From assembly GCA_003260075.1 (NCBI GenBank), contig QLIY01000057.1, positions 220,229 through 284,228 of the forward strand: DNA of 64,000 nucleotides, given 5' to 3'. How positions within the stretch are numbered: the stretch's first letter is position 1; each line of letters begins with the position of its first letter. Below the pieces are notes generated by a model. It was not told the origin of the DNA and searched no databases. It worked only from the letters and a program-made list of their open reading frames with translations. This document shows positions 1 to 10,500 of the stretch, one piece after another. The position numbers and the translations under genes are program-made. Source of the DNA: Phallusia mammillata. Taxonomy: Eukaryota > Chordata > Ascidiacea > Phlebobranchia > Ascidiidae.

Positions 1-1094
1 CGGTATAGAGCAGCACGTAGGCTCGTGACAAACTTCATGCCCCGAACGCTTGTCCATTGCATCAGTATGACAGTACAGGCGAATTCAAATTGATATGACT
101 TAGTACTAACACTTAATACATAAGTGTGTAGCATTTAGTTCACAGTCTATATAAAACATATGTTTTATATGGGCTTGCATTTTAATGACAACAATATAAA
201 CAACGGAGGGTTTGTTATCACATTAACACCAGGCTGGTTTTGATAAATGATGATCAAAATGTTGAAGCAACCATCATCCTCTTTTGAAACGCAACTGACG
301 TATCAAATTCATTTAGCCCTCCGGGTCTTTAAGTGCCTTTTGGGCCTGTTTGCTTTACATATCTTGTGGTGACATCGCATTCGAAAGGTATCTTCGCAAC
401 GCAGGGGTCGGCACACTTTCAAAACATTTTAAAATGTTAATGACATGAGCTGATTTCAATGTGAATAAAAAATCCCGGAGAATCGTTCGTGAAGCCTCGT
501 TTTTAAGAATTACACGAACTGAAAACCAGCAATGCGTTAGTTCAATGATACAACCAGTTTTACTGTACAGTAGCTCACTGTCAATTCGTATTTTAACGGT
601 TGTGTGATTCGAAACGTGTATTTTATGCTCATGCGCCGCAAATGTCGCTTTGTTTATGTTTCTACGTGTCTCTATCACGCCGCGTGTTCTAGGCGAACAC
701 GAAACTGTGACGTAAACATTACGGGTGGTAACAACAATTTTTAGAAAAGTTAACCAAACATCAACGACTGGCCAGCTTATTTTACTACTAATCCTCACGT
801 GGTATTCCAAACTCACGTGACCATCACGAGGCATTGTTTGATTCAAAGCGAGGCTGCCTGTTCACAAAACGTTTTAACACTGGGGGCCGTTTTTGGTATT
901 TGTGTATAAATTTGGCTTGTGTTAAATACCTGAACCCTTACCTCTTGTAATGCACTCAAAAGTACCCTCTGACCAAGCCATATATCTGGAATGACATATA
1001 TCGCTTTAATTTCTAAATGATGTCAAACATGGTAGGCCACATTATACACACGTTTTTTAACACAACAAAGATCAAGGTTTTTGAAATCAACAGC
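1..1094. other. Left-edge region with no identified gene
   Basis: I see no recognisable gene here. A minus-strand open frame of 163 codons covers 846-355, but its product resembles nothing I know. It has no clear splice or polyadenylation context, so chance is a fair explanation. The stretch lies downstream of the SPTLC2-like gene and ends where that gene's likely polyadenylation signal begins. Confidence 0.5.
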
Positions 1095-1111
1095 AAAACT
1101 AGCAATAAAAT

Positions 1112-2338
1112 TTTATTTGGTATTAATTTATAAAGCATTTGAAAGCAATGAGAAATCACACAATGTAAGTATTCAAACATACACCAGGTAATAAGATATG
1201 GTTAGATATGTTCATCCATTAGTAGAATCAAAGTACATGCACTGATTATACAAAGGTGGATTCATAACAAGGCTTGAGTTTCAACACAGGTCAAACTGTA
1301 TGTCATCTCAAAGTACAAGAGAACTACTTTAAAGAGGTGATGTATCAAAAAACATGCAATGGTTTGCTTCACAAACAGTGTTGGTAATTGTAGGCCACAA
1401 AATTGAATTTGTTACATCGATTAAAGTGTACGAATAAATTGAGGGTACACACGAAAAGTCCTCATAAGTCATTCGGGAATTGATAACCCTGATGTGACTT
1501 ATCAATAGTTTAAGTAAGATAGAAAAATCACTGCAAACTTACTAGCTAAGAACACTATTGGACGGAAAAGAAAAACAGTGTTTACACACAACAAAATCAC
1601 ATGCACAGGCAAACCTTCAATGGTTGTCTAAAACTTACATAAAGGTTCAAGCAAAGAAAAGATTCAGAAAAAAATGTTACTACAGAGTGCAGGTGTAACA
1701 CATAGTTCTAACCTAATGTTGTGTATTATATTTGCAAATATTTCACGGTACCCATTTAATTGTAAATTACACCAAGTTTTGCTGCACACAATGTGCTACA
1801 TCTGAGAAACAAAAGCAATTCAATGATCTCCTACAGAGAAGATTGCATAACATTTTTGTGATAAAAAGTAGTGTATGAAATGAAGTAAACCTACATGATA
1901 AAACGCAAAGTTTGATAAACAAAAAGATGAAAGCCAACAAGTGCTACAATAACACACAATAGGCCTCTAGATTTAATGCAAAGAAAACAGTACATAATCC
2001 GCAAAAATAAAATAGTGCCATTTACATAAACACACAGCTGTTGAAGGCATTTATATACAATCTATGCAACATTTAGGCGAGGTAAATATAATGTTCATCC
2101 AGTCCATTTGTAGAAGTGACTCTAACCAGAGATGTATTTTTTGTTTGTTCTATGGATAACCAAGTATTTAAACAACAGCATGAGTAAGTTTTGACTGTGT
2201 AAGTTTGATTCGAAAAATATTGTGATGAAAAGGTAAGCAATCAACAAATATCAATCTGCTACAAATAACACAATTCTAGAAAAACAGACATTTCATTTTT
2301 AAAGCTTTCAGATCACATACAAATAATTTTGCTGCAGT
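1112..2338 (-). other. Probable long 3' UTR of the SPTLC2-like gene
   Basis: This AT-rich 1.2 kb follows the SPTLC2-like stop codon on the minus strand. It has no competing open frame. A minus-strand AATAAA at 1117-1112 would end a roughly 1.2 kb 3' UTR. This assignment is inference from the signal and the lack of other features; an earlier polyadenylation site is possible. Confidence 0.4.
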
Positions 2339-3874
2339 TTAGTCTACTTTGGTACTTGAATACTTGATTTTCAGCACGTCACCAATTTCGGATATGGCCT
2401 GCAGTGCATCTTCAAGTTGTTTCTTACTTAGAGCAGCTGAAATGCAAAATCTAACTCGGCTCTCCACAAGAGGTGTGGCAGGAAATCCTACAACCACGAC
2501 TGCAAATCCTCGCTCAAGCATTTCACGACTGAAGGCACCTAGTTTGGCAGGAAGGTATATCATCACTGGTACCACAGGGGAATCATCATTACCATACACA
2601 ATGGCCCCCATTTTCTTCAGGCCCTGGCGAAACATCCTTGAGTTACTGGCCAACCGCTCAATTCGCTTCTTGCCTTCTTCAGTAGATGAAATAATGTTGA
2701 GACTTGTGAGAATTTGTGCACACACTGCTGGTGACATAGAAGTAGCATAGCAAGCAGAATGAGAAAAACCACGAATGTGTTCTACAAGATCTTTGGAGCC
2801 AGCAATGTAACCTCCTGCAGCACCAAAGCTCTTGGTGAATGTTCCCATCATGATATCAATCTCTTTTGGGTGTATGCCAAAGTACTCAGTTACACCACGG
2901 CCAGTTTCTCCTAGAGCCCCAATGCTGTGAGCCTCATCCAAAAATACATAAGCCTTATACTTTTTCTTGAGAGCAAGAACCCCTGGTAGGTTCACAATAG
3001 ACCCTTCCATACTGTAGACTCCCTCAACAATTATTAAGATCTTTTTCCATGGTCTATGTGTTCTTGGTTGACCATAAACAACAGCATTCCGTAGCTTCTT
3101 TTCCAAATCATCCATGTCATTGTGCTTAAAAACTTGAATACTAGCACCAGATAATCTACATCCAAGGACCAAGGAGGCATGGTTCAGCTCATCACTTATG
3201 ATCAAGCAACCTTTGCTTACCAAACATGGAATATTCATAGAATTGGTTGCGAATCCCATTCCAAAGGTCATGCATGCATCCACATCGAGGTACTTAGCCA
3301 TGGTATCTTCCAGTTTGACATGAATATCCAAGTTGCCAATTTCTTGCCTTGAACTGCAAATTCCAACACCATACTTTTTTACAGCATCAATGGCAGCTTC
3401 AGCACAAGCTCCAGTTTTCTCTGCAAATCCAAGATAGTTGTATGAACCAAGGTTGACCACATCTTTGTGCACTTTTCCGGTGTATTCATATTTCCATCCT
3501 GACTGAGAAAACCGCCTTTCTGCAATATCAATTGTAGCACCTGGCACACTGCAGATCGGTCGATTGAAAACATCCTGAATTCGGTTGTAAATATTGCGAG
3601 TGTAGAAGCTTTCAAAGCTAGCATAGAGAGGTACGAAATCCTTCATGTCAAGTGGATCTGTGGATGAGTGTGTCTTCTCAATTCTGTACTTGCGAAGGAA
3701 ATCCCTCAAAAAGCCAAAAACAGTTACAATTGCATAACTGATGTATGTAATGATGGCATAAAACAGAGGGGTTGGCTCAAAAGTTTCCTGAAACTTCTTC
3801 TTCTTGGGTTCATGAGGCACCTGGCCATTCATAGAGGGTTGTATCACCCCATTACCATTCTCATGTTTAGACAT
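2339..3874 (-). CDS. SPTLC2: Serine palmitoyltransferase long-chain base subunit 2-like, intronless
   Basis: This 511-residue protein belongs to the PLP-dependent alpha-oxoamine synthase family. SPT condenses serine with palmitoyl-CoA, the first step of sphingolipid synthesis, at the ER membrane as a heterodimer with SPTLC1. A hydrophobic segment at about residues 37-57 is the expected N-terminal membrane anchor. The PLP lysine is K348 in [13 protein letters not shown], and DEAHS at 313-317 supplies the cofactor-binding Asp and His. Because it carries the lysine, this is the catalytic SPTLC2/3 type rather than SPTLC1. Human SPTLC2 is about 560 aa, so the N-terminus is slightly short. The whole coding region is one exon, unlike most neighbours. 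A pyrimidine tract plus CAG ends 23 nt upstream of the ATG (minus strand, at 3898), suiting a 5' UTR intron or a spliced-leader acceptor. SPTLC2 and SPTLC3 cannot be told apart here. Confidence 0.93.
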   Translation of the reverse strand: MSKHENGNGVIQPSMNGQVPHEPKKKKFQETFEPTPLFYAIITYISYAIVTVFGFLRDFLRKYRIEKTHSSTDPLDMKDFVPLYASFESFYTRNIYNRIQDVFNRPICSVPGATIDIAERRFSQSGWKYEYTGKVHKDVVNLGSYNYLGFAEKTGACAEAAIDAVKKYGVGICSSRQEIGNLDIHVKLEDTMAKYLDVDACMTFGMGFATNSMNIPCLVSKGCLIISDELNHASLVLGCRLSGASIQVFKHNDMDDLEKKLRNAVVYGQPRTHRPWKKILIIVEGVYSMEGSIVNLPGVLALKKKYKAYVFLDEAHSIGALGETGRGVTEYFGIHPKEIDIMMGTFTKSFGAAGGYIAGSKDLVEHIRGFSHSACYATSMSPAVCAQILTSLNIISSTEEGKKRIERLASNSRMFRQGLKKMGAIVYGNDDSPVVPVMIYLPAKLGAFSREMLERGFAVVVVGFPATPLVESRVRFCISAALSKKQLEDALQAISEIGDVLKIKYSSTKVD

Positions 3875-3897
3875 ATTGCATTCCTAAAGAACTATAC

Positions 3898-3915
3898 CTG
3901 CAACAAAAAGATACC
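3898..3915 (-). promoter_or_regulatory. 3' splice / possible trans-splice acceptor upstream of SPTLC2
   Basis: Read on the minus strand, a T-rich tract ends in TTGCAG. The first exonic base is 3897, leaving a 23-nt leader before the ATG. There is no good donor in the 200 bp between this site and the upstream gene's polyadenylation signal. A spliced-leader acceptor of the kind used in ascidian operons is therefore attractive. A normal 5' UTR intron starting further upstream cannot be excluded. Confidence 0.5.
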
Positions 3916-4114
3916 AATAATAAGAAACTGTAAATAATTACTTTTCATACCAATTTTCAGGAATTATCAAAAACACAAAATTACTTAATACAAATGTGTG
4001 AATATTTCATTCATACATGTTTATTTTTTACCAGTTGCAAAGCAGGGGGTGTATGTAATGCAGAAAACAAGCACTTCAACCACACCATTTCTTATTCAAA
4101 GAACACATAAATAT

Positions 4115-4120
4115 TTTATT
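4115..4120 (-). terminator. Polyadenylation signal abutting the MIC19-like stop codon
   Basis: The minus strand reads AATAAA within a few bases of the TAA stop at 4123-4121. The 3' UTR of the upstream gene is therefore very short. The signal lies about 215 nt before the acceptor of the downstream SPTLC2-like gene. Confidence 0.6.
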
Positions 4121-4636
4121 TTACGCCCCGTCTGGAGAATTCTCACATAACAATGAGGACTTAGCCTTGTTTACACACTGAGTAAAGTCCTTTAGGGCAG
4201 TTGAGCAATTTAAAACTTGTTTGCTATTGTTTTTATAGCAATCAATAAGCTGTTGTTGCAGTGTTTCACAAACTGGTTTCAATGTGGGCTTTTTAAACTT
4301 TGATTCAGTCTCATGAGCAGAGCGTTGAAATTCTTCATAGGACTGGTCGCAAAATGTTTTATGTTTCTCCTTTTCCTGTTCCAAGTCATTCTTCCACTTT
4401 TGACTTAAATCGGTGAGCTGTTTTTCCCGCTCATCTATAATACTTTGGTATTCCTCCAACAACTTTGAAACTTCTTTTTCTTGTTTGATTTTTGAATTAT
4501 GGCCACTTTCATTTGGCATCTTGTTTGATGACATTTTTTGTACAAGAGAAGTGGATAACTGGACACCCTCGGCAGTTTCAATGAACTGGTCCCCATCTTT
4601 CTCAATAGTCACCTCATTACTGCCAGAGTTTCCCAT
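4121..4636 (-). CDS. CHCHD3: MICOS complex subunit MIC19/MIC25-like (CHCH domain)
   Basis: The 171-residue product starts MGNSGS, a good N-myristoylation context, as in vertebrate CHCHD3/CHCHD6. A charged, Glu/Lys-rich coiled-coil region at about residues 50-115 (the DUF737 part) follows. A C-terminal CHCH domain then has twin CX9C pairs at C123/C133 and C144/C154. Family members sit on the intermembrane-space side of the inner mitochondrial membrane, where they hold crista junctions through MIC60. The protein is shorter than the human ones (about 227-235 aa), mainly in the middle coiled coil. The gene has no intron, and its stop almost touches a polyadenylation signal. It lies just upstream of the SPTLC2-like gene on the same strand. 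MIC19 and MIC25 arose from one ancestor, so the symbol is approximate. Confidence 0.85.
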   Translation of the reverse strand: MGNSGSNEVTIEKDGDQFIETAEGVQLSTSLVQKMSSNKMPNESGHNSKIKQEKEVSKLLEEYQSIIDEREKQLTDLSQKWKNDLEQEKEKHKTFCDQSYEEFQRSAHETESKFKKPTLKPVCETLQQQLIDCYKNNSKQVLNCSTALKDFTQCVNKAKSSLLCENSPDGA

Positions 4637-4666
4637 GATCAGGTTTTAGTGGAATCGCATGTAACA

Positions 4667-4673
4667 ATTTATA
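4667..4673 (-). promoter_or_regulatory. Candidate TATA box of the MIC19-SPTLC2 unit
   Basis: TATAAAT on the minus strand lies 31 nt upstream of the MIC19-like ATG. If functional, it gives an extremely short leader. AT-rich sequence makes chance matches common. Confidence 0.25.
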
Positions 4674-4679
4674 TGGTCC

Positions 4680-6567
4680 GGGCCTAAAGTAGCGTTTACT
4701 AACTACAGTGACTAAAATCACTGAATTTTTGAAACAAATAGTGCCGATTGGTGAGCTTTTAACGAATTAATATTTAAAACCAAACACAAATGTACAATTT
4801 GTTTTAAACAAACGTATACCCAATGTATAAAACGGACAATACTTACTTGAACTAATACACGAAGCACCCTTGACGTCAATAAATACGTAAAGTAACTTAG
4901 ATTTTAAGTTTTAACTAAATAATTGCTCAACCTCTCCCCAACCGCAATTCATTTTTCACAACAGCCACTGACAACAACTCCATCTGGCGGAAATAGTTGG
5001 AATGAATGTAGGTCGCGATTAATATTACTATACCAACGTCTAATTGACATTATATTTTATTTATTCAAGGTGACTCATCCCAAACAAGTGCCTAGCGAAA
5101 AATTCTGGCGATGGCGTAAAAATATATATTTAGTAAATACAAATTACAAATGCATGCCAATTTTTATTTTTTGCTGCGTTGCTACGCTTTTCCCAATTTT
5201 GTTCTAATTTAATTTTCCCCATTTTTTTTGTTTTTTCTTTTCTAGTTTTCCCGAATTTCCGCTATTCCGTAAACTGTATCCATGTTTTTCCAGCATATCC
5301 CAGCAATATTGTGACGATTTCCACAATTCCACTTCGTTGAAGTACCGCATTGTAAACATTGTGGTACGACAAAACGACACATGCAGCTGAATGTTTTTGA
5401 CATATTCTGTAAAATAATGATTTTACTTTTACTGTTAGGATGTACAGTGTGAAGGTTATTTGGTTGAATCCAAAAATTATTTCATATTATGTTAATGTAT
5501 TTCATCATTTGTAATTTGTAACACCTATATTACTTACGGTAACAGTTAACACGTAAAACGTTAAATTTTAAGTGACAAAAATAGCTTTATGGTTAGTTAA
5601 TAGTTTGCATCAAATATTTATGAGTTAATGTATCATACTTTGACAAGGATTTTGTAATATAATATCATACTGTTTTAGTAGAAAACCGTGGGCTTTAAAG
5701 CTTTTAATTTAAAGAACGTTGTGTTAAGTTTGGTGGGGTAGAGAACTATTCTGTAGAATGACGTTCATATCAATATCCATTTATTTAAAAATAAGCTTTT
5801 ACATTGTGAAAAGATGATTTGAAAAACGTTTTGGCCTTGCACAGGAATGCACTGGAAACATTACTTACACCACCAGTTCAACTTTTAGAATTGTTTTTTT
5901 ACACCATTGTGCTTCAGTTTATTTCTGATAATAAAGCCCAGTTTAGTATGTAAGTCATTAAAACATACAGAACTGCCATACTTTCTTTATTTCCCAGATG
6001 CATTTTTATTTTCAAAGACAACAGCTAGACAAAAAAAACATAGTTGTACTTGCTTTTAGGAAACGTCATTTTTGTCTGGTGTTCTTACTGTTTTCCTAAC
6101 TATTGTCCTTTTTTAATCGATTGCCTAAAGATTTGGCATTTTTCTCTGCCAAAGTAATTTTGAGTAGTAAAGTATGAAACATTATTGGCATGAACAAAAT
6201 TAGTTTTTGTAAAAACATATTTATTTAATCATTAATTTTTCCCCCCTTAAAATCGATGGCAATATTTCATGTTTGCTTTTGTGTTTTTGAATAAATTCTG
6301 AAAAGTGCTTAATGTTATGGAATGTAATCACAAAATTTCTATCCTTTATTGCTTGTTTGCTCTAAACTTAAAATCATCTACATTTATTGTTCCAATATTT
6401 AATGGGCAGTTGAGTTATCAATATAATGCTTACAGTTGACATTTACCAGATGTTTGAATACAGAATTATTGTATCACTATAGTGCTCTTATGCACCATTT
6501 GATATGGATCATGAGTGGTCCCTAAACACAACTGCTGTTGACGTTTGGTTGAATCCAATTCACAAGC
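4680..6567. other. Intergenic region between divergent genes
   Basis: This 1.9 kb separates the minus-strand MIC19-like gene from MEGF8 on the plus strand, so it should hold both promoters. It is AT-rich with many homopolymer runs. I found no convincing exon, repeat or RNA gene in it. Short open frames, such as one at 4923-5207, look like chance. Confidence 0.5.
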
Positions 6568-7500
6568 ATGAACGTCCCTGCAATACCTAAATTTTGGAAA
6601 TTTGCAGTTCTATGGTACATTGCCAATATCCTCCTACAATTGACAGTTTATGGATGTGGTTTAGAGAGAAAGATTATTCAAAATGTAACATCTGGATTCA
6701 TCACTGATGGAAAGGGAAAATACGCTTCAAACTTGAGGTAAAGAAATGTGATTTGTGATTGCTTTTAAAGTTGTTTTTAAGTGTTTTTTTGCATATCTTG
6801 GAAGTAAATATAACTTATAGGTTTGTATTATGAAAAGTTAAAGTTATGTCAATTTCTTAGGTGTGAATGGTTGATTGAAAGTCCAAATCCTTCTCAACTG
6901 CCATATATAACTTTGACATTCACTACAAGAGAAACCGAATGTGTTTTTGATTACATTATTGTGTATGATGGGAATTCGCATGATGATCAGGTGCTGGGCA
7001 CATTCAGTGGCAATACTGAAGCCACCTCTTTGCCCAGTTTACAAGCCAAATCAGGACATATGCTTATCTTCTTTTTCAGGTATGAAAACAACTGTGGCTA
7101 AAGGTGTCAAATACTACTGCATTAAAAACAAACATTTTTCACAAAATAGTTCATAAGTAGCAGAACTGCGAAAATATTTAAATTTTGAATAAAAATACTT
7201 ATCATAAGTACAAATGCATCCAACTGTGTTTTTTTGTAGTGATAGCAACTATGAGCGAGCTGGCTTCAATGCTTCATTTAGCATATACTCTTGTCCTAAT
7301 AATTGCTCCGGGAATGGCCAATGCATTGGTAGTTGGTGAGTAACCAGGTTTATTAGTTTCCTTCTTTGGCTGATATTTCAATCTCTGCAAATGGTTTGTA
7401 GGTGCAAGTGTTTGCCATCATGGACTGGAAATGACTGTGGTTCGCCTGCATGCCCAAATGATTGCACAGATTCACACCATGGAACTTGTCTTTCACAAAG
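6568..7500 (+). other. MEGF8: MEGF8 exons 1-4: signal peptide, CUB 1, EGF
   Basis: The exons are 6568-6737, 6861-7079, 7240-7335 and 7402-7500. Exon 1 encodes a hydrophobic leader (AVLWYIANILLQLTVYGCG) followed by the start of the CUB domain. Exon 2 carries the CUB core, with CEWLIESP and DYIIVYDG. Exon 3 ends CUB at NASFSIYSC and starts an EGF module. Exon 4 completes EGF 1 and begins EGF 2. Confidence 0.9.
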
Positions 7501-10500
7501 GTTTGATAACTAAAGATTAAATACCCAAATTATCAATAATCTTCAAAAATGACTACATAATCTAATATGCGTTTTTTTGGCATAGCTATTCTGCATTAAA
7601 GTACAAAAATTAAAAAATTAGCAATAAAAAAATTGGTTATGATCCTTTGGCAACAGTGATTTGTTGTCTATTAACATTTTCACCATTGTTTACAGTGACA
7701 AACACTGCTCGTGTTTAGCTGGTTATCTTGGAATCGGCTGTGAAATAAAAGATGATGATGACATGTCAAATGCAAACACATGGAATATGGTTTACAACTA
7801 TACTTCTGAACAATCTGTGCCATCTGCTTTTGCTGGGCATGCTGCTGTGTTCATACAACCCCATCTCTGGATTTTTGGTGGCTACAATTTTAGTGGACTA
7901 TCTGACAGTTTCTTGCGGTACAGTTTTTCTCTTAATCAGTGGGATGACTTCAAAACACCTGTCAGACCAACAGCAAGAGCTTTTCATACGGTAAGCTATC
8001 CTGTGTCACTTTTACTATAATCAATAGATATTAGGAAAACAACTAATCAAAACTTAAAAACAAATTTTTAAATTTGAATCCAGGTATTTAAGTGGCAGAA
8101 AATATGATTTTGCATTATATGTTTCAGATGACCAAGTTAACCGATGAAAGTCACGATTATCTGCTTCTTTTTGGTGGCCAATTCAGTCAAGGCAATTACA
8201 GCAATGAGCTTTGGATGTACAACATTTCTCAGCATACCTGGTTACCAATAAACTCAAGCACAACCAATAAACCTGTTGCATTGAGTCAACATGCTTCTGT
8301 TGTGGTTACAATCAATGGAGAACAGTTTCTGTATGTGTTTGGAGGACGCACACAACATAGACAACAAGATGTGTTCTCTTCGGAAATGTACAGATTAAAT
8401 TGGAAAACAAGGACGTGGAGCAATGTCTCATATGATGTTGCTGGAGTAAAAAAATCCAGATTGCGTATAGCGGGTCATACCATGGTGCATGATAAAACTT
8501 CAGGAAACTTGGTTGTTTTTGGAGGTTTTGTTTTTGGTAAAACATCCACCCGATCGAATGATTTGTTTTTGTACCACCTTGAAAAGAGTTTTTGGTTTGT
8601 GGTCACTGCCTTGAATCCGCCAACACCAAGGGCTTTTCACTCTGCAAATATCATTGGTGATTATATGGTTGTGTATGGTGGAAACACACATGAACACCTA
8701 AAAGATGAAACCTGTCATAGCGGTGGACTTTTCTTGTACAATTTGATATGTCACGAATGGCATCAACCTGGACCTGTTCACAACGTTAAACCATCAGGAC
8801 GATTTTCCCATGCTTCTGCAGTATCAGAAAAAAACCTTCTTTTTGTTCATGGTGGCTATGATGGTACTTTTCGAAATGAACTACTTGTGTACAAAGTACC
8901 ATCTTTTGCGATGCAGTTGCCAGTCTCAGTTGTCTGTCCAACGCACACAGATATAAACAGCTGTTTGGCCGACAAGAAATGTGCATGGTGCTCGAAAAAT
9001 CTACATTGTCTGAGTAGGCACAATGAAAACATGACTTGCAGTCATAAAATTAAATATCCGGTGTGTGATGGTCTATGCAACAAATTAGATAGTTGTTTAA
9101 CATGTACCGAGTTTAACAGGTAAGAAAATGTTTCTATGTAGACATTTCTATGTTGTGTGTCTGTACATAAAAAATATTGTTACTTACAAAAGGCCTATAA
9201 ATGTCCATAGCTGGAAGTACTCTTTGTAACTAGTAAAAAAAGTTAAATTGTTGCAGATATGTTCTTGACACAAGTTATAAATGGCAACAAAGCCCATGCT
9301 CGTGGTGCGTCCAAGACCAAAAATGTTATCCTTTCGGGGGGGGGGCTAGATAGTTGTTTAACATGTACCGAGTTTAACAGGTAAGAAAATGTTTGTATGT
9401 AGACATTTCTATGTTGTGTGTCTGTACATAAAAAAATATTGTTGCTTACAAAAGGCCTATAAATGTGCTTAGCTGGAAGTATTTTTTGTAACTAGTAAAA
9501 AAAGTTAAATTTTTGCAGATATGTTCTTGACACAAGTTATAAATGGCATCAAAGCCCATGCTCGTGGTGCGTCCAAGACCAAAAATGTTATCCTTTCAAT
9601 GAAGCGAAATCTGGTGGTAAGTTAACATGTATCTGTAGTGTGTTTCCTTCAAAATAAACATCTTCCTGTTTATACTTTGCAGCGACTATTAAAAGGTTGT
9701 ACTCAATGCTTATGTTAATGTACTTGTTATAAACTGTGCATTTTGTTGTTAATTCAAGGTTTCTGTGCTTATGGAATGACCAGAAGTCAGCTGCAATGGT
9801 GGAAATCGCCAAGTATCATGCTAAACACTTCCAGTATGTGCTTGGAAAGTGATATTCCTTATGGATTTGTAGAAGTGGCATACCATTATAAAAACCAGCA
9901 TCTTGCCCCTGACAGCATAGTAAGTTCCTTGTTGTATCGATGCCCAACCAAAAAATAATTTATATTTGGAAAACTATATACCAGAGGTGTCCAAAGTGCG
10001 GCCCGATGGCGTTGGAATAATAAAGCATGTCACTTTTTGTGTTAATTTGGGCAGTTATATTGGCCATTAAACTGATATAGTATACTAAGTAAGGTAAAAT
10101 AGAATAGATATAGATAGCAGTTTGTTCAATAATTTTAGCCTTTAATGTTTGTAAATTTCTGTATTTTTTAGTTAAAAGTACAAAGCAAATTGGACATTAC
10201 TCAAGCAGAAGTGGACAATCACCATCAAAATATTACTGTCGAAGTCCAAGGCTTCTTGCATATTTTAAATCCAGATCTCTTTCCAAATGAGAAACTGGAT
10301 TTTCAATTTGTTTTTAAGCATGGTAAACAGATACTTTTATTGCTATTGTATGTAAATGCAAAGTATTTTTATTGTTCAGGAAATAAGACTATAGTTATAA
10401 AAGGTTATGCTAAACTTTATTAAATACAAAAGCAATGTACCGAAACTATATGGCCAATGTCATGTCATTAGCCGTACTGTTGAGAACTTTAAGGTTGCTG

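Noticed and set aside
4923..5207. 94-codon plus-strand open frame
   Set aside because: It is hydrophobic and AT-driven, lies in the divergent promoter region, and has no splice or homology support.
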